This document shows, piece by piece, positions 30,862-64,000 of a stretch of DNA of 64,000 nucleotides. Position 1 is the first letter of the stretch, and the number at the start of each line of letters is the position of its first letter. The position numbers were made by a program, and so were the translations under genes. This stretch comes from Pelecanus crispus (Eukaryota; Chordata; Aves; Pelecaniformes; Pelecanidae), in assembly GCF_030463565.1 (NCBI RefSeq), contig NC_134660.1:3485501-3549500 (forward strand), given 5' to 3'. The notes beneath the pieces were generated by a model that saw nothing but the letters and a program-made list of their open reading frames with translations, had not been told where the DNA came from and searched no databases.

Positions 30862-33013
30862 CTACACCACATCCTGGCAGGTGGAGACCGATATCCGCCG
30901 GCGGGGACTGGGGCAGCTGGGGCAGTGCTGCTCGAGGGGCCCCACGCAGCCGGCATCACTGGCCAGCAGCCACAGCTCCCGGCGGAAGCGCTGGCCCAGG
31001 AAGGCATAGAGCAGGGGGTTGAGGCAGCAGCGCAGGTACGCCAGCCCGCCGGTGACCAGCAGCGCCAGATCCTTGCGGCGGCTTTGGGCACAGGTCATCT
31101 CCCAGCTGGCCAGCAGCTCGGCCGCATCCAGCAGCACCATCAGGCTGTGGGGCAGCTGCAGGGCCACGAACACCAGCACAAGGGCCAGCAGCACCCGCAG
31201 TGCCCGGTGGGGCTGGGCACCACGGGCCGCCAGCAATGTCCGGGCCACGGCCGCGTAGCAGCTCACCATCACCAGGAAGGGCACCGCAAAGCCCAGCACC
31301 ACCTGCACCAGGTTGATAGCCCCCTGGGCCACCCGCGAGACCGTGTGGGGGAAGACGACGCGGCAGATCTGGAGGTCCTGGTGCTGCTCCGCTCGGCTGT
31401 AGATGAACTGGGGCAGCGCCAGCAGCGCGGCCAGCAGCCAGGCCAGCCCTGCCGTCAGCCAGCCGTGGCGGCGAGCCCGTGGGCGCAGACGGCAGGCAGC
31501 CGGCACCCGCACGATGGCCACATAGCGGTCCACACTGATGCAAGTGAGGAAGAGGAAGCCACTGTAGAAGTTGAGGGCGTAGAAGCCCTGCAGAGCCTTG
31601 CAGGCAGCTGTGCCCAGGGACCAGCCCTGCAGCTTGTCGGTGATGGCGAAGGGCAGCGTCAGGAGCAGCAGGAGGTCGGACAGGGCGAGGTGCAGGAGGC
31701 AGACGTCAGTGATGCTGTGCGCCCGGCGGTAGCGGATGTGTGTGAGCAGCACCAGCCCGTTCCCCACCATGCCCAGCAGCGAGAGCAGCAGGTAAACAGC
31801 AGGCTGGTAGGTGTAGGCGAAGCCCTGCACCTCCTGCTTCTCGCAGAGCTCGGGTAGCATGCCATCCTTCCATGAGTACCCGTACTCCCAGGGGTAGAAG
31901 TCGGTGGTGGCGGTTGGCTCTGTCAAGGCGGGGCTGGAGGTTGCCTGCACAGAGGGAAGCTGAGTGAGGGATGCTTGGAGGCAGCATTCTGGCCGCAGCG
32001 TGCAGTGCAATGCGCCTAGGGCAGCCCTGCTCCACCCAGCTCTGCCACGGGGAACCGGGGCCTGCCACAGGCCCCAGCCCCGCACTCAATGGTTTCCGTC
32101 TCACACCCACCCCAAAGCAGTGGGAGGTTTGCTGCGCTCAGTCATTGCGAGAGCGACCGCACGCTTCCCAAGCAGCCATTTGCAGCGCAGAGCAGGTGGG
32201 GAGACGTGACCCCAGCCACGGCAACCCCGGCACAGCACCACGTCCCACGAACTAACCATGCACCCACCGCAGGGGAGCTGCTCCTGACATCTCCGGGTGC
32301 TCAGCACCCAGCCCATGGTCCTGGTCGCCCTGTGCAGCTGGGCCTTGGGGCTCCATGCCGGCATCCCCAGGTGGGTGCTTTGGACGGGCCCCCATACCCA
32401 CAAGTGCGTGCAGGGGCCTGTCCAAAGCACACACCCACCCATGCACCACCCTGGGGACCATAGTGCCGGCACAGCCCCACACTGCTCAGTCCTGCTCCCA
32501 GCCAGGGAGGTCCTGGGGCCACTGCCTTGCACAGGCTGCAGGCAGCTGTGCACAGTGCTCCCAGCTCCCGGCCTCTCAGCCCTGCTCCAGGGTGGAGGGA
32601 CAGTGCTGCAGCCTGGCACTGGACAGCCAGGACCCCATTGCCATGGAGGTCAGGATCCGGCACGGCTCTGGCTCAGAGCAGCCTCATGACAGCCATTTTG
32701 ATCCAGCTCCCGTCAGTGAGCCCAGACAGCCAGGTCTGATACCCCCACCCGCTCCAGGGCTGCAGGTGGGATCTGAACCCAGCGCTGGGGCAGCTTGGCT
32801 CCCCAGCAGCTCCCCCAGCCCCTTCCCTGCTTCAGGCCCCAGGGACCCAGAACACCGGCTGCTGCCCTATGTTCCCTGGGGCTTTGTCAGCCCAAACCCA
32901 CATGGCTCACAAGACAACCGTTTAAAAGCAACAAGAAAAGCCAGCGAGGGGGGTCCCTGCCTGGCCCTCAGCAAACCCCTCGCCCTGCGGCCCCTCACCT
33001 GCTCCTGCATCAT
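30862..33013 (-). CDS. CCR10: CCR10 C-C chemokine receptor
   Basis: Seven-helix G-protein-coupled receptor. In mammals it binds CCL27/CCL28 and homes plasma cells and T cells to skin and mucosa. The main exon 30862-31944 encodes 360 aa after a CAG acceptor. Visible features are the N-terminal Tyr/acidic segment DFYPWEYGY (sulfation-prone), LPELCEK, TM1 GNGLVLLTH, TM3 DRYVAI, the ECL cysteines (AACKAL, QICRVVF), TM6 LQLPHSL and TM7 NPLLYAF. Its closest remembered match is human CCR10 (LPELCYK, RTLLAARG, RKDVALLVTSGLA). The start exon is inferred: 32999-33013 reads MMQEQ and ends at a strong GTGAGG donor in the right phase, giving 365 aa (human 362, also with a tiny first coding exon). Confidence 0.93.
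32371..32438. repeat. Imperfect inverted repeat (hairpin) in CCR10 intron 1
   Basis: The left arm 32371-32392 pairs with the right arm 32413-32438 through GGTGCTTTGGACGGGCCCC against its near complement. The loop is about 20 nt and the mismatch is small. It lies in the intron inferred for CCR10. Confidence 0.7.
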
Positions 33014-35635
33014 GCAGCGGGACCTTTCCCCCCGGCTGGTGGGTCTGGAGCTGTCTGCGTCTCAGCACTCTGCAACCTGTGGTTTGACCACGTGCCGCTC
33101 CTGATACTGAGAGTGGTAGAGCACAAGCCCAGCCTCAGGGGAGGAAGGCAAGGAAGCAGATGCGACCCCTCTCCAGAGCCCATCCTGCATGTTTTACTTT
33201 GTGGCTAGCATCTGCACACCGGGGACAGAAATAGCAGCTCTGCTCAGGCCCTGTCACGCAGGGTTGGGGGACAAGCCTGGGAGCACCTGACCATGGGGAG
33301 CGGGGTCTGGCCGAGGGCCATGAGCATGCAGGAGACCCCAGCCTGGCCCAGGGCTGTTCACAGCTCCTGTTGCACGGTGGAGGCTGCCTCTGCGGGGCTG
33401 GAGGGGAGGCTGGAGGGAGCAGGGCCGAGGAGAGGAGCATGGGCTGCTGCAGGTTGGCGCTGAGCCGGGTCTAGGCAGGACACTGGTCCAGCGGGACCAG
33501 CAGAGCCATGTCTGGTCCAGGAATGGCTCATCCTGATGGGAAACATAGCAGTTCCAGGAACTGGGGTGGCTGCTGGTGCAGGGTGTCCCCCTCGCCCAGG
33601 GGTCCCAGCACTGCCCTGCACCCTCGTGCCCCTGTGCCCCTGCACGCCCATGCCCCTGTGTCCCCGCGGCGCTGGGCAGGCATGATGCTGGTTGTTGACA
33701 ACAAAATTCCCAACTCCTCATTAAGGGGCAGATTAGTTCCTGTGGGGCAGAGGCCCCACTTTCCTCTCCCCAGGGAGGAACAACTTATCCCCGGCTTTAA
33801 TGGGCTTTCTGCCATTTGCCGCAGTAATCCCTCAATCCCCCTTTCTCCTCCCTACAGCCGTCTTTGCCGTGGCTTATCCCAGCTCTGCCTTCGGCCCTTC
33901 TGCTGCCTCCAGCTGGGCGCAGGGAGCGGGCAGGGTCCCTGCCAGCCCCGGGAGCTCGCTGCTGGTGCCGGCGGTGCAGCGGGGCTGTGGAGCTGCTGTG
34001 CCCTGGCTGGAGAGCAGCTGGGCAGAGGCAGCCCGGCCCCTGGGCCCCAGGATGTCCCCAGGGCTCTTTGCTGGAGGGTCTCTCCTCCTCCCCTCCTCCT
34101 TCTGCAGTGCAAGGACACTGAGTGCAGGCCTCCTCTCTGTGCCGGCTCTGGGGGTGCCATTCTGCATCCTGCATCCCGGATGAAGGGGAGGGAGGAGGGT
34201 CCCGGGGCCAATACCAGCCCTATGGCCAGCTGTGGGTGCAGAGCAGGGACCTGGTGCGGCCCTGCCGGGGCCATCACGGACCTGCCCCAGCATGGGGACA
34301 GGATGTGGGGCTGCGGCCAGAACAGGCAGCATCCCTGGGGTGTCAGGATAAGGCCGGGTGGGGCTGTGCCTCTCATGGGGACGGACCCACACGCGACGGT
34401 CTGGGGGACAGGTGGGCTGGTGGCCTTGTTCCTGGCGCACAGCTCCAGCTCCCGGTAGCAGAACTCGGTGTGCCGCCGGCTGCCCCACAGCCCCACTGCA
34501 CCTGGGGCTTTCTGTTCCCTCTTTCGCCCACCGACCTCGGCTCTGCCTGCGCAGGAAGCGGCCCCGGTACCCGCTGCCCGCAGGTGACAGCCACGCTGTC
34601 CTACCCGGCGGCAGCCAGCTGCCCAGCGCGGCGCTGCCAGGCCCGGTGAGCAGCACCCTCGTGCCAGCAGTGCACAGCTGCCCGCACCAAGCGCAGCCGG
34701 GCCAGGCTCCTGCCCAGCACCCTGCTTGGACCCAGCGGCTCCCAGTGCATCCCCATCCCTCGGGGCTGGGCTTGGGGTGCTGCACGGGGGGCTCCTGGGA
34801 GAGGGGGGACTCCCTGCAGAGCCGGGGGGACACAGGGTGAAGTGTGGGGCAGGCAGCGTATGTAGGCCATGTGGCTGCCAGCCCCCCCCGTACCCCCCGT
34901 GGGTGTCTGGGGATGTTCAGGAACAGACACAGGCTAAATCCCGTCTTCTGCACCACTGGAGAGACAGGCGACCCCAAAACCCGCAGGCCTTAATCTGCAG
35001 CTTGATTACAAACTGCGGCCGCATCTGCTGTGGGAGGGCTGGTGGGCACGGCTCCAATCCCCCCTGCTGCGGCCGCCGTGGGCACGGGGCGCCTGGGCCA
35101 CATCTGCGGGGGTTCACACCTGCGGGGGGGGGGGTCACACCTGGGGGGGCCATGCCTTTTTGGGGGGTCACATCACCCAGTCTGCTGGGGGCTCGGGGGA
35201 GGGCAAGGGCCGGGGGCTGCGCGGGAAGCGGTGATACCTGGGGAGCTCCCTGCACGGCCCCGCTCGGGTCCACCCCGCGCCCCACGCTGCCGGTGCCCCG
35301 CTCTGCCCACGCACCCCCACCCCGAGCCCACCCAGGCCACGGGCCGCGGCCCGGCTGCAGCCCGGGGCAGCCGTAACCCCGCGCTGGACCGGGGGAACCG
35401 GGGAGACCGGGGGGCCCCGACGGGAGCATCCCCCGCGGGAGAGGCAGCGGGGGAGGCTGGGGGGGGGGCCGGGGCTCTGCGCTGCGCCCAGCCCGGCCCC
35501 CGCGCCCCCTCCCCGGCCCCGCCGCCGCCGCCCCCCCCCCCCCCCCCGCCCCGTGGGCGGAGCCGCCGGCCCCTCTCCGCCGCGCGGCTGCAGCACCGGG
35601 AGCGGCGGCGCCGAGGGCGCTCGGGGCGCTCCAGC
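33014..35635. other. Spacer between the divergent CCR10 and CNTNAP1 genes
   Basis: No coding exon could be supported. The right end, from about 35100, is a CpG island that forms the CNTNAP1 promoter and 5'UTR and includes a long C homopolymer at about 35531-35547. Elsewhere I see GC-rich unique sequence only. Confidence 0.5.
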
Positions 35636-44288
<8,653 letters not shown>

Positions 44289-45180
44289 CGGGGCTGGGGA
44301 GTGGGACGGGCTCGCAGCCCCCGCAGCTCTGGAAGCCGCCCGGGGACGAGCGAGCGTCGCGGGACCAAAGGGCCGAGCACACCTGAACTGCCAACACCCG
44401 CCTCCGGACCAGACCGGACCGCGCTGACCGCCAGCTCCTCCCCACGGCCGCCACGGCCCCCAGAGCGCGGCCACGACCCACCGAGCCCCGGCCCCGCTCG
44501 CCCCGGGCACGCTGGCAGCCCCCACGCCAGAGGCAGGCTGCTGCCTCCCACCAGCTGCCAAAACCTGCCCTGCCTCTGGCGGGGAGCCCCGGGGGCCGGG
44601 CAGCCCCCCCTTCCCTTTTGCAGGGGAGCGCGCCGGGTGCGCCCGGCTGCCGCAGCCCCGTTAGCGACGACTGCGCGTAGATTACCCGCTGCTTTGCTCG
44701 CTTCGCCAGAGCCACGAAGGAAGCCACGCAATACCCAGCCTCAGGGCACGGCCCGGGGCACGCCGAGCAATACCCTGCCCATGCGGGCAACGGCCGCCGC
44801 TGCCGCGCATGACGCCTCCGCACTTTGCTGAGATGCTGCTTTCATATGATCAGGTACGGATTCTTTCTACCATTTTTGTTGCTGGATATTCTACTACACT
44901 CTGATTTTTTTATTCTATCGGTTTGTATAAAAAACCAAACGGAAGCTCCTGTCGGGTGTTACGTTCCGCGTGTCGTGGTACGTGGTCTGTAGTTTGCTAC
45001 TTCTCTGTACGAAGTGCCAGTCCTGCCGATTACCTCCAGCCCAGGGAAAGCTCCTGTTCACTCGCTGTATTGTGGTAAGACGACGTTACAGAAATGCATT
45101 TATCTCTCCAAAGGCCTAGCTCTACTGGGCACTTTATTTTTAAAAAAAATGTTTTGTTGAATGAGATGTGAAGATACTCA

Positions 45181-45186
45181 AATAAA
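45181..45186 (+). terminator. CNTNAP1 polyadenylation signal AATAAA
   Basis: Canonical AATAAA about 900 nt past the stop, after an AT-rich 3'UTR tail. Confidence 0.8.
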
Positions 45187-45624
45187 GGCAGAATGATGGC
45201 GTTTGACACTCCCAGCCTTCGCTTCGGCAGCCTGGGCGTGCAGGGGCAGCAGCTCCTGCCCCATCCCTGAGGCTCAGCCTGCACCCAGAGGAGGGACCGG
45301 CTTGGGCAATGGCATTCCCACTCCTGGAGCGGGACGCGGGATGTAGAGAGCCAAGGCTGGATGCAGCTCAGGCTGCTGCTACACTCAGATGCATGCACCC
45401 AAGCACGTCCTGCTCTCCCCACTGTGCACCTCTGCCGCCTCCCAGCTCTCAGCCAGTGCCGATTCGGGCAGCCGGCAGCACCAGGATGCTCACAATCCCT
45501 GCCGGGCTCCAGGGTACCGACAAGCACAAGGGGACAGGCAGAGGACAGGCAGGGAATGCGCCGCTGCCAGCCGCTCCCTAGGGTAACAGAGACCAGCGAG
45601 CCACGGGAGGATGTTCGCTACCAC

Positions 45625-45630
45625 TTTATT
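45625..45630 (-). terminator. EZH1 polyadenylation signal AATAAA
   Basis: Minus-strand AATAAA about 2.2 kb after the EZH1 stop. It lies 440 bp from the CNTNAP1 signal on the opposite strand. Confidence 0.65.
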
Positions 45631-47821
45631 ATGACAAAGGCTACAAGCCACAGTATTTTTAAAGTGCATTATTATTCATCGTCAACAAACCACAGACACA
45701 AGCCTGGCGTAGTGCAGATATGGCCAAGGTGGCAGAGGACGCTGAGCCAAGAGCAGGGCCGGGGCGAGCTGGGCGGAGGGAGGCAGCAGAAGGCGATGGG
45801 GAGCAGGGCTCAGGCAGGTGCCGGGGTACAAATGCTGCTCCAGACAGACCCAAACCCCTCTGAGCCCCAGGAAGGCGTCACAGACAGCAGGAAGGACGGA
45901 CGGACGGCCTCGCCTGCCGCAGCGGGAGGCTGGGAAAGGCACGGCGCAGGTCGTGCCAGGGAGCGCTCGGCTCCCGGGGCAGACCCAGCACCTCTCTACG
46001 TTCATGGACCACACAGCTGGGACAGGGCTGCACCTCGGGAGCCCCGTGGGTCCCCAAACAAGCGGGGCGAGGGCCCCAGCACTGCTCACCTCTGTGCGGT
46101 GCCCCCGGACAAACACCACCCACCCTCTGCGCCGCTGCCCCCAAAGGGGGTGAGCAGCCGGGCTCCCCGACAGAGGAACTGTCTCGGTGCTGGCCCAGGA
46201 GCCCAGCGCTGGACGCCCGCAGCTCCGGGCTCTCATCACCCCTGGACAGCCCCACATGGCGCCTGGCAGAGCACCCTCCGGCACCCAGCATCAGGTCGGG
46301 CAGTGGGCTGGCAGCGTACGCGTTTCCCACGGGACAGCCCCATCCTTCAGGTTACCCCAGGCTCAGGGAAGAGCCCCTCCATCCAGACTGCCCCGTCCCA
46401 GGCCTGGAGCAACATCCCTGCAAAGGTGCTGCTGAGGGATGACAGCCGTCCGAGACATCCGTGCTCCCTCCACCCCCAGAGCGGTACACAGGGCCCAGCT
46501 GCTGGCTGAGAAGGATTAGTTTAAAGTGCTTTTTTCTTTTTCTTTTTGCATGGGGTGCTAAGGCCAAACCTCACCCTGCCAGAGAACATTTCCCCTTCAT
46601 CCCCAGGGCCAGAGTGTTAGAAACCCCTAGGCAGGTTTCCGAGGTCCCCTTCCCCAGGTCAGCGCAGGCAGCGGCAGGTCTGCTGCGCCCCGTTCAAACC
46701 TCGGCGCAGCAACATTCAAAAAATCCTGTGCAACCGAAGGCTCCCGCCCTGAGGGGACCCGCTCTGCTGGCTCCTAAAGTCCCCGACACCTCCCACGGAC
46801 CTGTGCTGCTCTGAGGGGACTGTCCTGACACAGGAGGGTGGAGGAACCAGCTCTGGTACTGCACGGCCAGGAAGCGCCTGCCTGGGTGCAGGGTGGCCGA
46901 GGCCCCGTCTCCCACTCTGGGTGCAGCCCCAGCAGGTCAGCAGGAGTTCCCCCGCCACGGCCCCAAAGCTGCCTGGCAGAAGCATCCATGCGCCGGCCCC
47001 AGAAGGGCCAGGCAGCAGAGCAGCTGGGGACGGGCACGAGCTGAACAGCCACGCCACAGCCATGAGAAAACGCCGCAGGCTGGAAGGGCTTCCTCAGTTC
47101 CTGCTGCCTCTGGACTCTTTCGTGCTTGCAGCAGCACCCCCATAACACTGTCTCTAACCAGCTCAGTGGCGTCCCTACCCAAAGTGACTTTTTGCATAGT
47201 GCTGCTCTCCCCATCCCCAAGTGCTGTGCCATGCCAGCCACAGCTAGGCCATCTCTGTCCCCCAGCCAGCTGGGGCAGAGGGGAAACAGAGCCACAGCGA
47301 CAGCAGCTTCCAACCCTGTCGCTGTCCTTGTCAACAGCACAAAACAGGCAGCAAAAGGTAGAACCCGAGACCAGAGCCTATCCCAGGGGACAGGGCTGGA
47401 GGGGAGCACCAGCCCCTCCGCCCCCCAGGTCTCGGTGCAGGTGGTACCTCACTCGCTCTCGTTCTTCCAGCAGTCGGGAGAAAATGGAAAGAGACCGAGA
47501 ATTCACGGCTGTCCCTCCTCCTGCACCACAGCTTTTCTTCAAGCCCCAGCTGCCTTGGTCCACGGGCTCCCTCCAGCCCGGGAGATTGCCCACAGAGCAA
47601 GGCTCCGGAGCCTGCCCCAGCCCAGGGCCGGCAAAGCTGCCGCCCCGGCAGCAGCCGCTCACACTCCTGCCCCGAGTCTCTCTCTGGGCGTCTGGATGGA
47701 AAGTAGCACTTGTGACACACACAGCAACGGGAACAGCAGCAGTCATGTCAGCGTGAAGCAAACATGGCATTGCTTACAAGGTGCAGCAGCAAGGAGTGCT
47801 GGGGACCACCCTGCACAGAGC

Positions 47822-61020
<13,199 letters not shown>

Positions 61021-61913
61021 TTTTCTATAACAATACAGAAGGAATAAATATCAAATAACGGAGAGCTTAATCCTGTAAACAAGCGCTATTAGAAAAAAAA
61101 AATCCCTGTGGATTTTAACTGCATCATAGACTTCAACTAGGAAAAAATAACCGTGGAAATCTGTGCTGGTCCCGTTTACGGCACAACCACGGCACAAAGT
61201 GCACTGCAAAGCCCCGGGAGCTGGTGGACGAAGGGAACGAAGCGTGCTGACCGGGATCCGGCTGCTCCCAAACCCCCGCGACCCCTCGGTGGGCAGAGCC
61301 TTCCCGCCTGCCCCGGGCAGCGGAACGGGCCGCGGCCCGGGTCCCCCCGCTGCAGCCCCGAGGCCCCGGGGAGGGGTCGCGGGGTTCCCTGCCCGGCCCC
61401 AGGGACAGGCCGCTAGAGAGGCCCGGGCCCGGCGGGGGCAGCGGCGGCTCCCGGGCCCCCCGGCTGGGATGAGCGGGGCGCGGAGCACCCCCGGCCTGGC
61501 TCGGCCGCGCCCGGGACGGGACGTGCCTCCGCCGGGCCCCGGGCTGCGCTGCGAGCCCGGCCTGGGACGGCCACGGTACCGGGGGCTCCCAACCACCCCC
61601 CCCCCGCCACTCCGGCCGGGCCCGGGCGCCTCCCCGCCGGGCCGCACGGCTGCTGGGACGGCAGCGGCAGCGCCGAGCACCGGCCCGCAGCCCGGCTGCG
61701 CCGGTGACACGCACCGGAGCGGGCCGAGGCCGGCCGGCGCCGCTGGAGCGGGGCAGCGGGTCCCGGCCCCGCCGCCCCGCGCAGCCGCTGCCCCGGGCGG
61801 CCGCAGCTCCCCCCCCACAAGGCCCCAGCCGGTACCACGGGGACCCCGGGCCCCCCGGGGGCTGCCCCGACCCCGGCCCCCCGGGCCCCGCCCCGCACTC
61901 ACTCCTCGGCCAT
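61021..61913 (-). other. EZH1 first intron and 5' exon
   Basis: The exon holding the usual EZH1 ATG begins at 61024, four bases upstream of that ATG (acceptor TATAG). The first exon ends at a GTGAGT donor, last exon base 61903. It contains an ATG at 61911-61913 followed by GCC GAG GA. Splicing gives MAEEK in frame with MEIATPP, so translation may start upstream. Confidence 0.7.
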
Positions 61914-63268
61914 CGCGCCGGGGGGAGGCCGCGCGCCCCTGCGCAGCCGCGCCTGCGCCGCGCCCGGCCCCGCCCCGGGACAGCCCCGCCCCCGCGCTGC
62001 GGCCACGCCCCCGGGCCACGCCCCGAGCTGAAGCCCCGCCCCATACCCCGCCTCCTGCGCTGCGGCCACGCCCAAGACCCCGCCCCCTGCGCTGCGGCCC
62101 CGCCCCCCGCCCCCGCCCCGTGTTACGGCCCCGCCCCTGCGCTGAGACCACGCCCCAGACCCCGCCCCTGTGCTGCGGCCCCGCCCCAGACCCCGCCCCC
62201 GCGCTGCAGTCCCGCCCCAGGCCCCGCCCCCCTGTTTCGGTCCCGCCCCCAGACCCCGCCCCCTCCCGCCGCCGCCGCCGGTACCGGTCGGGCCCGGGCG
62301 CACAGCGCTGCCCCGGCGGGGCGGGGAGCGCGGGCGCTGGGGCGCTCTGAGCTCGGACCCAGACCCGGGCCCGGGCGGAGCCCCGCGGGGCGCGCCCGTT
62401 TCAGCCCACAGAACCCCCCCACCGGCCGCGGGGAACGGGCCGAGCCCGGCGGCTCCGAGCCCGCTGCCCAGCCCGCCCCGGTGCTCGCCCACGCTCGGGC
62501 GCGCCCGGCCCCGTCTCCCCGCGGGCTCTCCCCGACCCGGCCCTGCCGCGGGCCCGGCCCGGTCCTGCGGGAAGCGCTTGGCGGGGCAGCGCCCGGCCCC
62601 GCCCCGGCTCTGCCGCCCTCCGGGCCCGGGGGGGAGCCTGGCCCGGCGGGGCCGCGCTCCCCGACGAGGCGCCCCGGTGGTCCCTGCGGGCGCGGCCCTT
62701 TTGGCCAGCGCCTCCGGGGCCGCAGAGCGGGCAAGGACGGGCCCGGCGCCCCGGGGGACACGGGTGCCGCATCGCTGCGGGACGATGGCGGGGCCGGTCC
62801 CCGCGGCCGGGCGGGCCCCGGGCTTCCTGCGGCGGCGCCGGGCAGGAAGCGGCTGTTGGCGGCGGCCTTCCTGCCCCGGGGGCCCCGGCGGCGGGGAGCG
62901 GGCGGTGCTGGGTCCTGCCCCGGCGAGGGCCCCGTCCTTGCCCTCGGTGCGAAGCGCCGGCTGCCCCGGCCGGGGGCTGGGGGCTGCCCCGGGGCGGCGG
63001 CTCCGCACCCCCGAGGGCCGGGGTGCCGCTGGGGTGACCGCGGGGGACGAGCAGGGCCGGCCCGTGCCCGCAGCCCCGCATCCCGCCCGGGCCCGCATCC
63101 GATGCCTTTGGAGCTTCGCTGAGTCAGGCGGGGCGGGAGCCCGGCGTCCCCCCGACCTTCCCGGGCATTGGCTCGGGAGTGGGCGGGCAGCGCTGGGACG
63201 GGCCGGGGACCGGGATAAATCCCCGTGCAGAGCCCCAGCCCGGCCGCAGCGGTCCCGGCGGTGGGAGG
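61914..63268. promoter_or_regulatory. CpG-island spacer between EZH1 and the next gene
   Basis: A divergent arrangement across about 1.35 kb of extremely GC-rich DNA. The EZH1 side carries a GC-box minisatellite. The right side has an AP-1-type TGAGTCA at about 63120-63126 and a TATA-like GATAAAT at about 63213-63219, some 50 bp before the ATG at 63269. No gene is supported inside. Confidence 0.55.
61975..62265. repeat. GC-box minisatellite upstream of EZH1
   Basis: Eight or so diverged copies of a 30-38-nt unit combining CCCCGCCCC boxes with CTGCGCTGCGGCC. Most copies carry two SP1-type sites, so the promoter holds more than a dozen. Confidence 0.8.
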
Positions 63269-64000
63269 ATGCTCCTTGGGGTGCGGCTCTGCTGCCTGCT
63301 CCTTCCTCTGCTCCAGCGGGGTAAGGGCAGCCGGGGCTGCACGGAGGTGCGCAGGGGGTCGGGCAGTGGGTCTGGCAGGGCAGCGGGTCTGGCAGGGCAG
63401 CGGGTCCCTGCAGGCTCCCTGGCCCGTTTCTCCCCATCCCAACATATCTGTGCTGGGCGGCAGCTCCCCTGGCCCCTCCTGGCCTCCCCTCGGAGGATGC
63501 TCTGGGCAGGGTTTGCCATGCGCTTCCCTGCCCACGGGGTTGGTGTTTGCTCAGAAACTGCTCTGCTCCAGTTGCAAAGGCCAAGGCAGAGCCAGGAGCC
63601 TCCTGCTCCCCTTCCCTCAGCCCAGTCACCGCTGCTGAGCTCAGCTCGGCCTGGGAGGAGGTCCCCGGTGTGCTGGGACCATCCTAGCTCATGCCCCAAA
63701 GCTGGCTGGGCGCTGGGGCTGTCCCCGGCTGCGCAGCCCTGGCACCCCGTGTCTCCTTGCTGCAGGGCGTGGGGACGCCGAGTATGGGGACCTCGAGGAC
63801 GAAGGTAAGACCCTGGTGCCATCGTCCCAGCGCAGCTCTGGCCCCAGCTGCTGCAGCATCGCCACAGCCACGGGCTCTGCTGCTGGCGGAGGCCGTGTCC
63901 GCACCCCCGGGGGACGGGGCCCTGCCCTCACACGGGCCCGCGGGTCCTGCCAGCGCCGACGGCACCGTCTGTCCTTCCAGGTCACTACCTGTACCTGGAT
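63269..64000 (+). CDS. RAMP2: 5' end of a signal-peptide protein gene, probably RAMP2
   Basis: Three exons in consistent phase: 63269-63320, 63766-63804 and 63981 to the window edge. The first encodes a signal peptide (MLLGVRLCCLLLPLLQRG). The second encodes a very acidic short segment (GDAEYGDLEDEG) and the third starts HYLYLD. The name rests on synteny: in human, RAMP2 follows EZH1 on the opposite strand, is a small secreted-start protein and has a short first exon. RAMP2 is a single-pass partner of the calcitonin-receptor-like receptor (adrenomedullin receptor). The diagnostic cysteine domain lies beyond the window, so sequence alone does not prove it. Confidence 0.5.

Larger units (their letters stand above)
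44289..47821. other. CNTNAP1 and EZH1 3'UTRs
   Basis: 44289 to about 45210 is the CNTNAP1 3'UTR; the sequence turns AT-rich near its end. About 45610-47821 is the EZH1 3'UTR (about 2.2 kb, minus strand). About 400 bp between the two signals holds nothing recognisable. No separate gene is supported. Confidence 0.7.

Noticed and set aside
32083-32085. CCR10 start at the first ATG of the main open frame
   Set aside because: The segment before residue ATSSPALTEP contains a polypyrimidine tract and CAG acceptor, and mammalian CCR10 has a separate first exon.
61051-63629. Large open frames upstream of EZH1
   Set aside because: They cover GC-box repeats and intron sequence and show low-complexity Arg/Gly/Pro composition.

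Overview
The window is vertebrate nuclear DNA, almost certainly from a bird and from a small, gene-dense, GC-rich chromosome. The evidence is short introns, CpG-island promoters, many GC-rich minisatellites, a CR1 fragment and a solo retroviral LTR of a type common in neoavian genomes. The gene order matches human 17q21 (chicken chromosome 27): PSMC3IP - RETREG3 - TUBG1 - PLEKHH3 - CCR10 - CNTNAP1 - EZH1 - (RAMP2). I rebuilt exons by matching splice sites, intron phase and remembered family sequences; no search was run.

Layout: PSMC3IP (minus, last exon beyond the left edge) 12-1981; RETREG3 (minus) 3753-10908; TUBG1 (plus) 11216-18707, sharing a 307-bp bidirectional CpG promoter with RETREG3; PLEKHH3 (minus) 20911-27861; CCR10 (minus) 30862-33013; CNTNAP1 (plus) 35636-44288; EZH1 (minus) 47822-61020, possibly starting at 61913; and the first exons of a secreted or membrane protein gene (plus) from 63269, probably RAMP2 by position. 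TUBG1/PLEKHH3 and CNTNAP1/EZH1 are convergent pairs with short gaps between their polyadenylation signals.

The genes do not form one pathway. They cover meiotic recombination (PSMC3IP), ER-phagy (RETREG3), microtubule nucleation (TUBG1), a PH-MyTH4-FERM adaptor (PLEKHH3), mucosal chemokine sensing (CCR10), the axo-glial paranodal junction (CNTNAP1) and H3K27 methylation (EZH1).

I found no undescribed system. The points worth a second look are two apparent one-base frameshifts in CNTNAP1 exons 9 and 10, two GC-AG introns whose phase leaves no GT alternative, an in-frame upstream ATG that would add five residues to EZH1, very short coding exons in CCR10 (15 nt) and RETREG3 (31 nt), GC-box minisatellites in promoters and first introns, the absence of a TUBG2 copy, and the loss of two proline-rich segments of mammalian CNTNAP1.
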